Shown piece after piece: positions 53,940 through 62,408 of a DNA stretch of 64,000 bases. Source of the DNA: Methylobacterium frigidaeris (GTDB lineage: Bacteria; Pseudomonadota; Alphaproteobacteria; Rhizobiales; Beijerinckiaceae); assembly GCF_022179185.1 (NCBI RefSeq), contig NZ_BPQJ01000017.1, forward strand, positions 62,001 through 126,000, read 5' to 3'. Position 1 is the stretch's first letter, and every line of letters begins with the position of its first letter. Under the pieces are notes generated by a model. That model ran no database searches. It saw only the letters and a list, made by a program, of their open reading frames with translations, and was not told the origin of the DNA. The translations under genes and the position numbers were made by a program.

Positions 53940-54947
53940 TCACTGCGAGCGGCGCCCGAACGAGATCGCGTAGGCCTGGACCCGGGCGTCGATCAGCGGG
54001 TCGTCGGAGACCTCGACGCCATCCGGCAGGTTGTTGGGCATGAACAGGAGCGCCTTCTCGGCGGTTTCGCTGTCCGGCACCGCCCTGGTCAGGGTCAGGG
54101 TGCCGAGATCGACGAAGCGCCTGTCCTCAGGCCAGGGAATCGTCGAGTCCTTGGTCGCATCGCCGGGTTGGGCGATCTGCGCCTCGACCCGGAAGGCGAC
54201 GGGCGCCTTGGCGAGGCGGGCCGGCATCTCCTCGACGAGGTAGTTCGGGCCCTTGGCCTTGGCTTCGTCGGCGCTCAGGATCTCCTCTCCGTCCACCGGC
54301 ACGATGCGGTAGCGGAAGGGGTTGCGCTTGCCGGCGGCGTCGACCAGCACGAAGGCGTTGACGCCGTTATAGACTTGGCGGCCGAAGCTCGACGGGGTCC
54401 TGGCGGTGGCGAGCGCCTTCGGGGCGGCCGGGTGCGCCGCCATGAATTGCTCGACCGGGGTGGGCTTCGGTGCGTCGGGGCCGCTCCTGGTGATCGCCAC
54501 CAGGAGATCGCGAAAATCCTCGCCGGTCGCCACGGGGAAGAACTTCAGCGAGTTGGTCACGACGTCCATCTCGGCGCCGTCGGCGGGCTTGAACTTGATC
54601 GACAGCCCGTGCGGGTTGGCCTCGGGGGCGCCGTCCGGGATCTGCGGCAGGCCGGTCGCGTCGGAGAAGCGCACCGTCACCGGCACGGCGGCGCCGGAGA
54701 AGACGCTCGCCTTGCTCAGGGTCGCGGCGTCCTTCGAGGGGGTGAAGCTGCCCTCGACCACCACGCCCTTGGCGTGATTCGAGCGCTTGCCCGGATGGTC
54801 GCCGAAGATCCTGGTCATGGCGGCGATGGTCTGCTCGGCCGTGGACGACGCGTCCTGCGCCCGGGCGGCGGGGATTGCGGCGAGCAGGAGCGCGGCGCCG
54901 AGGAGCGCGCAGCCGCTCGAGGAGCGCCGGATCGTGGCGTGGGTCAT
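53940..54947 (-). CDS. Periplasmic catalase-family peroxidase
   Basis: This 335-residue haem protein resembles small catalase-related peroxidases (SrpA-like). A signal peptide ends near 'AARAQD' (residue 30). The distal His is in 'GKRSNHAKGVVVEG' (about residue 58), 'PVTVRFSDATGLPQIPDG' and 'NPHGLSIKF' follow, and the proximal haem Tyr lies in the final 'LIDARVQAYAISFGRR'. It lacks the C-terminal extensions of true catalases. It probably removes peroxide or organic peroxides in the periplasm. It stands alone on the minus strand, 91 bp downstream of the end of a GNAT gene. Confidence 0.9.
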   Translation of the reverse strand: MTHATIRRSSSGCALLGAALLLAAIPAARAQDASSTAEQTIAAMTRIFGDHPGKRSNHAKGVVVEGSFTPSKDAATLSKASVFSGAAVPVTVRFSDATGLPQIPDGAPEANPHGLSIKFKPADGAEMDVVTNSLKFFPVATGEDFRDLLVAITRSGPDAPKPTPVEQFMAAHPAAPKALATARTPSSFGRQVYNGVNAFVLVDAAGKRNPFRYRIVPVDGEEILSADEAKAKGPNYLVEEMPARLAKAPVAFRVEAQIAQPGDATKDSTIPWPEDRRFVDLGTLTLTRAVPDSETAEKALLFMPNNLPDGVEVSDDPLIDARVQAYAISFGRRSQ

Positions 54948-55002
54948 GCTCGGTCATCCTGTCACGGGCAGCTTCGGCCCGGCGCGACATGACCCGATAG
55001 TT

Positions 55003-55022
55003 CGATTGCGCGCAAGCAATCG
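55003..55022 (-). terminator. Hairpin after GNAT gene
   Basis: A 7-bp inverted repeat CGATTGC-GCGCAA-GCAATCG lies 17 bp beyond the GNAT stop on the minus strand. No T-run follows, so it is a weak candidate. Confidence 0.35.
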
Positions 55023-55038
55023 ACTCTTCAAAAAGTCG

Positions 55039-55629
55039 TCAAGTTCCGATCTGGCGCGCGGCGGCTTTTTCAATCTGGCCTGCGGCGGCTTTTTCAATCT
55101 GGCCTGCGGCGGCTTGCAGCCGCTTGTGCATGAAGGTGCAGGGCTCCGGCACGCCCTCCGGCGAGCAGGCATAGTCCGGGACCACCCCGGTGACGGCGTA
55201 GCCGAGGGAGCGGTAGAGCGCCTCGCCGGCATCGTCGGCGCGCGTGTCGAGGATCAGGAGCGAGCGTCCCTCGGCGGCGGCCACCGCCTCGGCTTCCAGC
55301 ATCAGCGCCCGGCCGAGGCCGCGGCGGCGCGCCTCCGGATGGACCAGCACCTTGGTGATCTCGGCCCGGTGGCGGCCGTTCGGTGGCGCGGCGAGGCCGA
55401 CCTGGGTGCTGCCGAGGATGCGGCCCTGGTGACAGGCCACCAGCAGCCGGCGCGCGCCGCTCCGCAGGGCTGGCAGCCCGTCGCGCCAGAACGCCTCAGC
55501 CTCGGAGAGGTCGAACGGCAGCACGAAGCCGATGCTGGCGCCGTCGAGGACGCAGGCATGGAGCAGGGCGGCGAGGTCGGGCAGGGCGGCCTCGGCCGCC
55601 GCGGGCGAGAGGATGTCGATCGAGGTCAT
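55039..55629 (-). CDS. GNAT-family N-acetyltransferase with repeated C-terminal tail
   Basis: This 196-residue protein has a clear GNAT core: 'VACHQGRILGSTQVGLA', 'ITKVLVHPEARRRGLGRAL' (acetyl-CoA loop R-x-x-G-L-G) and 'LYRSLGYAVTGVVPDYACS'. The last 25 residues hold AAAGQIEK twice plus a partial copy, from a 24-bp tandem repeat at 55060-55107. The ATG at 55629 follows the stop of the cupin regulator gene by 8 bases, so the two form an operon and the regulator probably controls this enzyme. The substrate is unknown. Confidence 0.88.
   Translation of the reverse strand: MTSIDILSPAAAEAALPDLAALLHACVLDGASIGFVLPFDLSEAEAFWRDGLPALRSGARRLLVACHQGRILGSTQVGLAAPPNGRHRAEITKVLVHPEARRRGLGRALMLEAEAVAAAEGRSLLILDTRADDAGEALYRSLGYAVTGVVPDYACSPEGVPEPCTFMHKRLQAAAGQIEKAAAGQIEKAAARQIGT
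55060..55107 (-). repeat. 24-bp tandem repeat at the GNAT C-terminus
   Basis: Two perfect 24-bp copies and a partial third encode the repeated AAAGQIEK tail. The unit is in frame. Confidence 0.85.
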
Positions 55630-55637
55630 GGTGGCTC

Positions 55638-56234
55638 TCACGGCCGGCAGATCGCGATGAGGTAGCGGGCCTCCGGGCCCGGGCAGGCGAAGCGGGAGGC
55701 GCCGGTGAGCTGGTAGCGCAGGCAATCCCCCGGCGAGAGGGCGTGGGTGACGCCGTCGAGGGTGAGGTCGAGCCGGCCCTCCAGCATCCAGAGGTGGTGC
55801 TCCAGGCCCCCGACCGGCGGTGCCTCATAGGAAATGATCGCCCCCGCCGGCAGGGTGCCGTGGACGAGCTCGGCGGAGAATCCCTTCGCCGGGGGCGAGA
55901 CCCCGCGGCGGCGGAACCCCGTCTCGGGATCGACCCAGACGCCCTGCTCGGCGTGGCGCAGCAGCCGGGCCGGGTCGGCCTCGATCTCGGCGAGGAGCCG
56001 CGACATCGGCCGGCCGTAGACGGTGCAGAGCCGGCCGAGCAGCGCGGCGGTCGGGCTGGTGTCGCCGCGCTCCAGCCGCGACAGGGTCGCCCGGCTGATG
56101 CCGCTGGCAGCCGCCAGCGCGTCGAGGGACAGGCCGTGCTCCTGGCGTAAGGAGGCGAGCCGGGCGGCGAGGCGCAGGTCGATGTCGGAGGCTTGAGGCT
56201 CAGGCAAGGGATCGGGTGCGAGCGAATCTCTCAT
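55638..56234 (-). CDS. XRE-type regulator with C-terminal cupin domain
   Basis: This 198-residue protein has a helix-turn-helix at residues about 20-75 ('LRQEHGLSLDALAAASGIS', 'RATLSRLERGDTSPTAALL') and a cupin domain at about 115-190 ('GAIISYEAPPVGGLEHHLW' with the metal-type His pair, 'VTHALSPGDCLRY'). Such regulators sense a small ligand through the cupin and control neighbouring metabolic genes. It is followed 8 bases later by the GNAT gene. A palindrome overlaps its upstream region at 56239-56249, right next to the ATG, which suggests self-control. Confidence 0.9.
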   Translation of the reverse strand: MRDSLAPDPLPEPQASDIDLRLAARLASLRQEHGLSLDALAAASGISRATLSRLERGDTSPTAALLGRLCTVYGRPMSRLLAEIEADPARLLRHAEQGVWVDPETGFRRRGVSPPAKGFSAELVHGTLPAGAIISYEAPPVGGLEHHLWMLEGRLDLTLDGVTHALSPGDCLRYQLTGASRFACPGPEARYLIAICRP

Positions 56235-56252
56235 AATTGAGAAATTCTCTCA
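56228..56252 (-). promoter_or_regulatory. Candidate operator of the XRE-cupin gene
   Basis: The 11-bp palindrome GAGAAATTCTC (56239-56249) lies 5 bases upstream of the start codon, and CTCTCA occurs as a direct repeat at 56228-56233 and 56247-56252. It is AT-rich compared with its surroundings and fits a repressor site. Confidence 0.4.
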
Positions 56253-56307
56253 CATTCGGGCGACGGTCAAGCCTCGCCGTTCCCGTCTTCATGTAAGGGA
56301 AGTCGCC

Positions 56308-57126
56308 TCAGCCCTCCCGCCGCTTCACCGCGACCCAGGCCGCCTCCATGGCGGCGAGGCCAGCTTCCGGCAGGCTGCGGCCGTCCTTCGTCACCTCGGT
56401 CTCCATCGCGGCGAAGCGGCGCTGGAATTTCAGGTTCGCCCGCCGCAGGGCCTCCTCCGGATCGACGCCGGCGTGGCGGGCGAGGTTGGCGACCGAGAAC
56501 AGCAGGTCGCCGATCTCCTCGGCCACCGCCTCCGGGCCTTCCCCGGCGAGCGCCTGCGCCACCTCGTCGGTCTCCTCGCGCACCTTGGCGATGACCTCCG
56601 CGGCGTCCGGCCAGTCGAAGCCGACGGAGGCCGCCTTGCGCGAGATCCTCTCGGCCCGGGCGAGGGCAGGCAGCGCCAGGGGCACGCCGGCGAGCGTGCC
56701 CTGCGGCTCGGACCGGCCGGACCGTGCCTTGTCGCGCTCCGCCTTGGCGGCGCGCTCCTCGGCCTTGATCGCCGCCCATTGCGCGTTCACCGCGTCCGGG
56801 TCGAGGCCGCGGACCTCGCCGAAGATGTGGGGGTGGCGGCGCACCATCTTGTCGGCGATGGCGGTCGCCACGTCGTCGAAGGCGAAGGTGCCGGCCTCCT
56901 CGGCGATCCGGGACTGGAACACGACCTGGAACAGCAGGTCGCCCAGCTCGTCGCGCAGCTCCTCCGGATCGCCGCCCTCCACCGCCTCGGCGACCTCGTA
57001 GGCCTCCTCGATCGTGTAGGGGACGATGCTGGCATGGGTCTGCGCCAGGTCCCAGGGACAGCCGCCCTCCGGATCGCGCAGGCGCGCCATGATCCCGAGA
57101 AGCCGCGCGATCGGGGGGGTGCTCAT
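56308..57126 (-). CDS. mazG: Nucleoside triphosphate pyrophosphohydrolase MazG
   Basis: This 272-residue enzyme removes pyrophosphate from NTPs, including damaged ones, and can lower ppGpp-linked stress signalling. Two MazG repeats are present: the first with 'YTIEEAYEVAEAVEGG' and 'ELRDELGDLLFQVVFQSRI', the second with 'VREETDEVAQALAG' and 'AEEIGDLLFSVANLARH'. The start 'IARLLGIMARLRDPEGGCPW' is typical. It is on the minus strand and divergent from the RepA/iteron module. It often follows hflX in alphaproteobacteria; here about 5 kb of accessory genes lie between. Confidence 0.95.
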   Translation of the reverse strand: MSTPPIARLLGIMARLRDPEGGCPWDLAQTHASIVPYTIEEAYEVAEAVEGGDPEELRDELGDLLFQVVFQSRIAEEAGTFAFDDVATAIADKMVRRHPHIFGEVRGLDPDAVNAQWAAIKAEERAAKAERDKARSGRSEPQGTLAGVPLALPALARAERISRKAASVGFDWPDAAEVIAKVREETDEVAQALAGEGPEAVAEEIGDLLFSVANLARHAGVDPEEALRRANLKFQRRFAAMETEVTKDGRSLPEAGLAAMEAAWVAVKRREG

Positions 57127-57433
57127 GCTCGCTCGCCATCCGCCCGCGCCGCATCCGGCGGCGCCTCGACCTTGCTCATAGGCGCCGCCGGGCGTCCGGG
57201 GAAGCGCACGGGCGGACAGGGCAGAAGCTTGATATTCCTCGCTTATTCCACAAATTCCATTCGCCCCTCGATTGTATCCAATCTTCGTCGAGGGCGCGTT
57301 GTGGCGTTCTTCAAAACGAACTCTTTCTCGGGCCTATAGGTGACTTATCAGTCATGGATTCTCAGAGAGTCAGTTATGTGGATTATATGGAGGGGCGAAT
57401 TCCGCTGACCTGACAATGCTTTGCAGGGTGGTT
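57127..57433. other. AT-richer leader of the replication module
   Basis: The stretch 57225-57420 is AT-rich. It holds TGACT-TATC-AGTCA (57341-57354), an inverted repeat, and TGTGGATTA (57377-57385), one mismatch from a DnaA box. Such an AT-rich zone next to iterons is the usual place for strand opening in plasmid origins. No gene is seen. Confidence 0.5.
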
Positions 57434-57660
57434 GCGCATACGGGTCTGCGTGGATTGGCATCGGACTCTGCGTGGAGGCGCATCGGATTCTGCGGGGATT
57501 CCGGTGGTTCGCGCATCGGATTCGGCGTGGCCGCGCATCGGATTCGGCGTCGGGGCCCGCCCAAGCCCTCGGAAACCGGTCGGTTTCGCGAGGCCTCCGC
57601 GTATCGAACTCTGCGCAGGCAGCGATCCCGCGATCCGGCCCCGTATCGAACTCTGCGCCG
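57434..57660 (+). repeat. Array of seven iterons (plasmid-type origin)
   Basis: Seven direct 20-bp repeats close to GCGCATCGGATTCTGCGTGG start at 57434, 57456, 57478, 57511, 57533, 57599 and 57641. The steps are 22, 22, 33, 22, 66 and 42 bp, so the first five sit on the same face of the helix. The last two share CGTATCGAACTCTGCG. Downstream, CCCACAGG-like repeats occur several times between 57689 and 57763. With the repA gene 400 bp away this is a typical iteron origin layout. Confidence 0.88.
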
Positions 57661-57949
57661 GTCCGCCCACCCTCCGTCCACCGGCTCGCCCACAGGCTCA
57701 GGGAGGGACTGGCCGCCGCCTGTCCCGTCCCGGCCCACAGGGCCGTGCACAGGCCGCCCACAGGGCTGAGAGGGCAGGGGGCTCCGAGATCCGCCGCAAG
57801 CCGACCCGGAGAGCCCCTGCGGCGCTCCCGGCGGACCCGCACGGGCCTTGCGGCGGGTGGGGACCGGAATCGGACGGGATAACGGGGACGAGTCGTGGGA
57901 ATCTTGGGATAACCCGGCCCCGCCCCCGGAATCCCGGGATCGGAATCGT

Positions 57950-58006
57950 GCATGAAGGCTTGGGCATGAAGGCTTTGGGCATGAGCGCTCGGGCGTGAAG
58001 GCTCGG
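57950..58006 (+). repeat. Four 14-15-bp tandem repeats just before repA
   Basis: Units at 57950-57963, 57964-57978, 57979-57992 and 57993-58006 follow GCATGAAGGCTTGG with small changes. They end 49 bp before the repA start and could be RepA or regulator sites controlling repA. Confidence 0.8.
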
Positions 58007-58055
58007 CCCATCACCGGCGGGGAGCGCCGTTCGGCGTCAGGCAAGTTCGGCAGGC

Positions 58056-59150
58056 ATGAGCATCGAGGCCAAGATCGCGGCGATCCACGACGAGGACCTC
58101 CTGGCCGAGCTGGAAGCGGCCCGGGGCGGGTTCCTGTTCGCGGTCATCGTCGAGCACATCGCCCACCGCCAGGCCCTGCGCGACGCCGAGCGGGCGGAGG
58201 CCGGCCGCCAGCAGGATGCCCGCGCCGCCATGGGGCGCGACCAGCGCCGGCGCGACGCGGTGCGGATGGTGATCGAGGCCGAGCCGGTCACCCCGGACAC
58301 GATCCAGCACATCCATTCCGTCCTGGCGCTCTGCGGATTGCCCTATCGCGATCCCGGCGACGAACGGGAATTCTTCCGGGAATACGGCCGCAACACGCTC
58401 AGTATCCTGGCCGGGCGGCTGAAGAACCCGGCCACCGGCCAGATGGAGCTGCAGGGCCTGCCCTACGGTCCCAAGGCCCGGCTGGTGCTCCTGCATCTCT
58501 GCACCGAGGCGGTGCGCCAGCGCAGCCCCACGGTCGAGGTCGCCGACAGCCTGTCGGGCTTCATGCGCGAGATGGGCTTCGCCGTCACCGGCGGCGAGCG
58601 CGGCACCATCCGGCAGTTCAAGGAGCAGCTGCACCGGCTCGCCGCCTGCACGATGCAGATCGGCCTCTGGGACGGGCAGTCGCGCTCCTCGACCATCACC
58701 ATGCCGCCTTTCCGCCAGCTCGACCTCTGGCGCGTCGGCGGCCAGGACGGCATCGCCTGGTCGAAGACGGTGCAGTTCCACCAGGATTTCTACGACAACT
58801 TGGTCCAGCACGCCCTGCCGGTCGATATCCGGGCCGCCCGCGCCTTCTCGGGCTCGGCGCGCAAGCTCGACCTGCTGTTCTGGATCGGCTACCGCCTGCG
58901 CAGCCTGCAGCGGCCGCTCCGCCTGAGCTGGGACATCGTCCACAAGCAGTTCGGCGCCGACAACGCCTCCCTGAGGAGCTTCCGCCAGGCGTTCAAGGCC
59001 GACGTGGCCCACGTCAAGGAGGTCTTCCCGAAGCTGCCGATCAGCCTCGACGAGGCCGGCCTGCAGCTGATGCCGACCGATCCCGGCACCCTCCTGGTGC
59101 CGCCGAAGCCGGCCCGCCGCAGGGCCGCCGCCGGGGCAGGGGCGGCCTGA
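58056..59150 (+). CDS. repA: Plasmid-type replication initiator RepA
   Basis: This 364-residue protein resembles the plasmid RepA/RPA family (PF04796). Key stretches are 'QGLPYGPKARLVLLHLCTEA' near residue 134, 'SLSGFMREMGFAVTGGERGT', 'FHQDFYDNLVQHALPVDIRA' and 'LDLLFWIGYRLRSLQRPLRL', 'SWDIVHKQFGAD'. Such proteins bind iterons and open the origin. The frame is complete with normal codon use for this genome. Seven iterons and a second repeat set lie just upstream. All other genes in the window are chromosomal in type, so this is either an integrated plasmid origin or a chromosomal paralogue with another role. No parAB or transfer genes are next to it. Confidence 0.85.
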   Translation: MSIEAKIAAIHDEDLLAELEAARGGFLFAVIVEHIAHRQALRDAERAEAGRQQDARAAMGRDQRRRDAVRMVIEAEPVTPDTIQHIHSVLALCGLPYRDPGDEREFFREYGRNTLSILAGRLKNPATGQMELQGLPYGPKARLVLLHLCTEAVRQRSPTVEVADSLSGFMREMGFAVTGGERGTIRQFKEQLHRLAACTMQIGLWDGQSRSSTITMPPFRQLDLWRVGGQDGIAWSKTVQFHQDFYDNLVQHALPVDIRAARAFSGSARKLDLLFWIGYRLRSLQRPLRLSWDIVHKQFGADNASLRSFRQAFKADVAHVKEVFPKLPISLDEAGLQLMPTDPGTLLVPPKPARRRAAAGAGAA

Positions 59151-59847
59151 GGGGAGGGCGGACGGCCCGTCCGAGACCGCGCATCGCGCGACGATCCTGC
59201 GCAGTGTTCCATGCTGCGCCGCCGGGAACTCGGGATGTGGGGTCGCCTGACGATGTGGCCATCAATCGCTCCATCCTGGACCGGTGGCGATCGTGACTCC
59301 TAGTTTCCTCGACGCGGTCCCGGGACGGCAACGGAGCTGGGAACAGGCACCTTCGCGAGGCGGGATATCGTCCGCGTGGAATATGTAATGTTTCGCATTC
59401 ATTCTATGCGCATTGGCCGTTGGTCAGGCTTTCGCTCCCACCTGCGCCGCCTTCCGCGCGAGGCGGGTCTGCTTGCGAACAGGAATGGCACGGGAACTCT
59501 CCTCTCTTCGCGGACGGAGAGAGGCTTTGGGGATTGGAACCGATCCCGCCCTCTTGTCGGTGGTGACAGGCATCCGCGAACCGCAGGTTCCTCGCGCGGG
59601 TGAGGGCGCCTCCTGAGGAGACTCCTCCGGCACCTTCCCCCACCCCCGCTCTAGCTGCGCCTCCATCCTGTCTGTTCCCGGCCAGCGCCGTGCGGGAGGG
59701 AAGGTCCGGGCGTGAGGCGGCGCTCCGTGGTGGATCAGCGCCCGGACGACCCGGCTTGGACTTGCGCTTTCATGGAATATTCCTATTCTGCATGTTCCCG
59801 ATGGCGAGAGGCATTTTCGGGAATATGGACTATTCCAAGAGGCGAGC
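59151..59847. other. Gap between repA and the HARE-HTH gene
   Basis: About 700 bp without a recognisable gene. A degenerate CTCTC...GGAGAG hairpin lies near 59499-59525. From 59760 the DNA becomes AT-rich and holds the promoter and operator sites listed next. Confidence 0.4.
59762..59836 (+). promoter_or_regulatory. Promoter and two palindromic operators of the HARE-HTH gene
   Basis: TTGCGC (59762-59767) and TATTCT (59784-59789) are spaced 16 bp and form a plausible sigma-70-type promoter. The perfect palindrome GGAATATTCC (59774-59783) fills the spacer, and GGAATA-TGGAC-TATTCC (59820-59836) lies in the leader. Both share the half-site GGAATA, pointing to one regulator. Confidence 0.55.
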
Positions 59848-60378
59848 ATGTTCCTGTCAGAAGCGGAGACGGAGGCCCGGCTGGACGACCTGCGGCGCCA
59901 GCGCGCCGCCCTCGACCGGGCCATCGCCGAGCACGAACTCTACCTCGATCTCGGCCGCCGGCTCGCCCGGCCGGGCGCTGCCGCCGCCGCGTCGGCTCCG
60001 ACCGCGCCAGTGGAGCCGACGCGCCCGGACCCGGCTCCGCCCTCCCGATCCGAGCCGCCGCGGACACAGCCCGTGATGCAGTCGGCCGCAAAGCCCACCC
60101 TCGCGCCGGCCCAGCCGCAAGCCGATCCCCCCGAGCCCCCCACCGGCGCCACGGCGCGTCAGGAGGGCCGCCGGCTGATCGAGGCGGCGGAGGAGATCCT
60201 GGCCGAGGCCGGGCGGCCGATGCACGCTGCCGAGATCTGGGAGCGGCTCGCCGCCCGCGGCCTGACCCTGCCGGGCCACGATCCGGTGGCGGCCCTCAAC
60301 ACCCGGCTGTGGAAGCGCGCGCAAGGCGGCACCGTCTTCCGCCGCCTCGGCGATGCGGTCTACGGGCTCGCCTCCTGA
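59848..60378 (+). CDS. HARE-HTH domain protein
   Basis: This 176-residue protein begins with a short coiled coil ('AETEARLDDLRRQRAALDRA'), followed by a Pro/Ala-rich linker of about 60 residues and a C-terminal HARE-HTH domain (about 105-176): 'LIEAAEEILAEAGRPMHAAE', 'IWERLAARGLTLPGHDPVA', 'FRRLGDAVYGLAS'. This winged-helix domain is found in restriction enzymes and RNA polymerase delta subunit and is thought to read DNA or nucleic-acid changes. AAGAGGCG precedes the ATG. Two GGAATA palindromes lie upstream, so it may regulate itself (inference). It is the first gene after repA. Confidence 0.82.
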   Translation: MFLSEAETEARLDDLRRQRAALDRAIAEHELYLDLGRRLARPGAAAAASAPTAPVEPTRPDPAPPSRSEPPRTQPVMQSAAKPTLAPAQPQADPPEPPTGATARQEGRRLIEAAEEILAEAGRPMHAAEIWERLAARGLTLPGHDPVAALNTRLWKRAQGGTVFRRLGDAVYGLAS

Positions 60379-60596
60379 CCCTGGCATCGATGCGACGAGA
60401 TCGGCTGTCAGTCTCTGGTCGATGCAACTCGCGCATCGACCCATTCACCCTTTGACTTGGACCTCTCCCGGGGGCCGCTCCTAGTCTCCCCTCCCGGAAC
60501 GCCCCTGACGAAAGCGGGGCGCGAACAAGACGCCGTCGCGGCCCCGAGACACCGTCAAGGTTCCTGCACGGTTCCTGGCCGCCCGGGAGGAGATCC

Positions 60597-61922
60597 ATGA
60601 GCGCAGTCCTCGGCCTCGCGGCCGCGAAGCGGAGCCGCATCCGCCTCGTCATCCTGGCGATGCTGTTCGTCGCCACAGCCATCAACTACGCCGACCGGGC
60701 GACCATCGCCATCGCCGGCCCGGCCATGGCCAAGGATCTCGGCTTCGACGCCGTGACCATGGGCTACGTGTTCTCGGCCTTCGCCTGGTCCTACGTCCTC
60801 GCCCAGCTCCCCGGCGGCTGGCTGCTCGACCGCTACGGCGTGAAATGGGTCTATGCCGGGGCGATCTTTTTATGGTCGGCCTTCACGCTGATGCAGGGGG
60901 CGGTCGGCTTCCTCTCCGGCTTCGCCGCCGTCGCGGTGCTGTTCTCGCTCCGCCTCGCCGTGGGGCTCGCCGAGGCACCGGTCTTCCCGGCCAATGCCCG
61001 GATCACCGCGGCCTGGTTCCCGGCGAACGAGCGCGGCATGGCCTCGGCCTTCTTCAACTCGGCGCAGTACTTCGCCACCGTGCTGTTCGCCCCGATCATG
61101 GGCTGGATCGTGCACGCGCTCGGCTGGCACCACGTCTTCACGGTGATGGGGGCGCTCGGCATCGCCTTCGCGCTGCTCTGGACCCAGGTGGTGCACGGGC
61201 CGCGCGAGCATCCCGCGATCAACCCGGCCGAGCGCGACTATCTCGAGCAGGGCGGCGCCATGATGGACATGGATGGGCGCCCGGCCGAGACCGCGACCCG
61301 GGCCGGCCGCACCCTGCGCCAGCTCCTCTCCGAGCGGATGCTGCTCGGCATCTATGTCGGCCAGTACTGCATCAACACGCTGACCTACTTCTTCCTCACC
61401 TGGTTCCCGGTCTACCTGGTGAAGGAGCGCGGCCTGTCGATCCTCCAGGCAGGCTTCGCCGCGACGCTGCCGGCCCTGTGCGGGTTCCTGGGCGGCATCC
61501 TCGGCGGCGTGATCTCGGACCAGCTCCTGCGCCGCGGCTATTCCCTGACGGCCGCCCGCAAGATCCCGATCGTGTCGGGCATGCTGCTCTCGATGGCGAT
61601 CATCGGCTGCAACTACGTCCAGGCGGATGCCCTGGTGGTCGGGCTGATGGCGCTCGCCTTCTTCGGCAAGGGCATCGGCGCGCTCGGCTGGGCGGTGGTC
61701 TCGGACACCTCGCCGAAGGAATCCGGCGGCCTGAGCGGCGGGCTGTTCAACACCTTCGGCAACCTCGCGGGCATCACCACGCCGATCGTCATCGGCTACA
61801 TCGTCCGTGAGACCGGCTCGTTCAACGGCGCCCTGGTCTTCGTCGGCCTCAACGCCCTGGTGGCGGGCCTGTGCTACCTCGTGGTGGTCGGCAAGATCCG
61901 CCGGGTCGAGCTGCGCCCGTGA
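60597..61922 (+). CDS. MFS transporter, anion:cation symporter (ACS) family
   Basis: This 441-residue inner-membrane carrier resembles GudP/GarP/DgoT-type sugar-acid transporters: 'LFVATAINYADRATIAIAGP' at span 1, 'SYVLAQLPGGWLLDRYGVKW' in the first loop, 'EAPVFPANARITAAWFPANE' and 'LRRGYSLTAARKIPIV'. Twelve spans are predicted. GGAGGAG lies 5 bases before the ATG. A DapA-like gene lies 480 bp downstream on the same strand; family members of DapA act on sugar acids such as glucarate derivatives, so a functional link is possible, but the DapA-like protein lacks its catalytic lysine. Confidence 0.9.
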   Translation: MSAVLGLAAAKRSRIRLVILAMLFVATAINYADRATIAIAGPAMAKDLGFDAVTMGYVFSAFAWSYVLAQLPGGWLLDRYGVKWVYAGAIFLWSAFTLMQGAVGFLSGFAAVAVLFSLRLAVGLAEAPVFPANARITAAWFPANERGMASAFFNSAQYFATVLFAPIMGWIVHALGWHHVFTVMGALGIAFALLWTQVVHGPREHPAINPAERDYLEQGGAMMDMDGRPAETATRAGRTLRQLLSERMLLGIYVGQYCINTLTYFFLTWFPVYLVKERGLSILQAGFAATLPALCGFLGGILGGVISDQLLRRGYSLTAARKIPIVSGMLLSMAIIGCNYVQADALVVGLMALAFFGKGIGALGWAVVSDTSPKESGGLSGGLFNTFGNLAGITTPIVIGYIVRETGSFNGALVFVGLNALVAGLCYLVVVGKIRRVELRP

Positions 61923-62162
61923 CGACGTCCCGGTGACCATGGTCGAGCGGGGCAGGGGCCCGATCCGCCTCCTCGTCGGTCTCGTCCTCGCCCTCGCGGT
62001 CCTCCGCGGGGGCGTCGCCGCGTGGGCCTGCGCGCGCGGCCTCACGGTAAAACCATACGGGATCCTGATGCCGGGGCCGGTCCGTCCGCCTCGATCCTTG
62101 ACGGCGACCGGGACACGTTGAGGGGGCGGCCGCGGGACGGCCGCGCGAACCCCGACCCCTCG

Positions 62163-62408
62163 ATGCCCCAATCCGTGGACGTCCCCACACCGGCCCCGCC
62201 CACACCGGCCCCGAACCCGGCCCGTCTCCCCCTCGCTTTCCTCGTCGGCCGGAGCGCCGAGGGCCACTGGCTCGCCGTCGAGACGCACGGCCTCGGCGGC
62301 GGCATCTTCCGCACCTGCCGGGACGCGCTGCATTACGCCGCCGCCGAGACCGGCCGCCGGCCCGACGCGGTGCGCCTCGCCGACACCACCCTGGCCCTCG
62401 CCCCATGA
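62163..62408 (+). CDS. Small conserved hypothetical protein
   Basis: This 81-residue protein starts with a Pro-rich stretch and then has a compact region 'LPLAFLVGRSAEGHWLAVET', 'GGGIFRTCRDALHYAAAETG' that looks like a small alpha-beta fold. I recall similar short proteins in Methylobacterium without a named family. Its stop overlaps the start of the DapA-like gene (ATGA), so they are translated together. No ribosome site is clear. Confidence 0.6.
   Translation: MPQSVDVPTPAPPTPAPNPARLPLAFLVGRSAEGHWLAVETHGLGGGIFRTCRDALHYAAAETGRRPDAVRLADTTLALAP

Noticed and set aside
61939..62121. A 60-residue frame with one hydrophobic stretch after the MFS gene
   Set aside because: No good ribosome site and no known relatives; it could be a short membrane peptide but the evidence is too thin to list as a gene.
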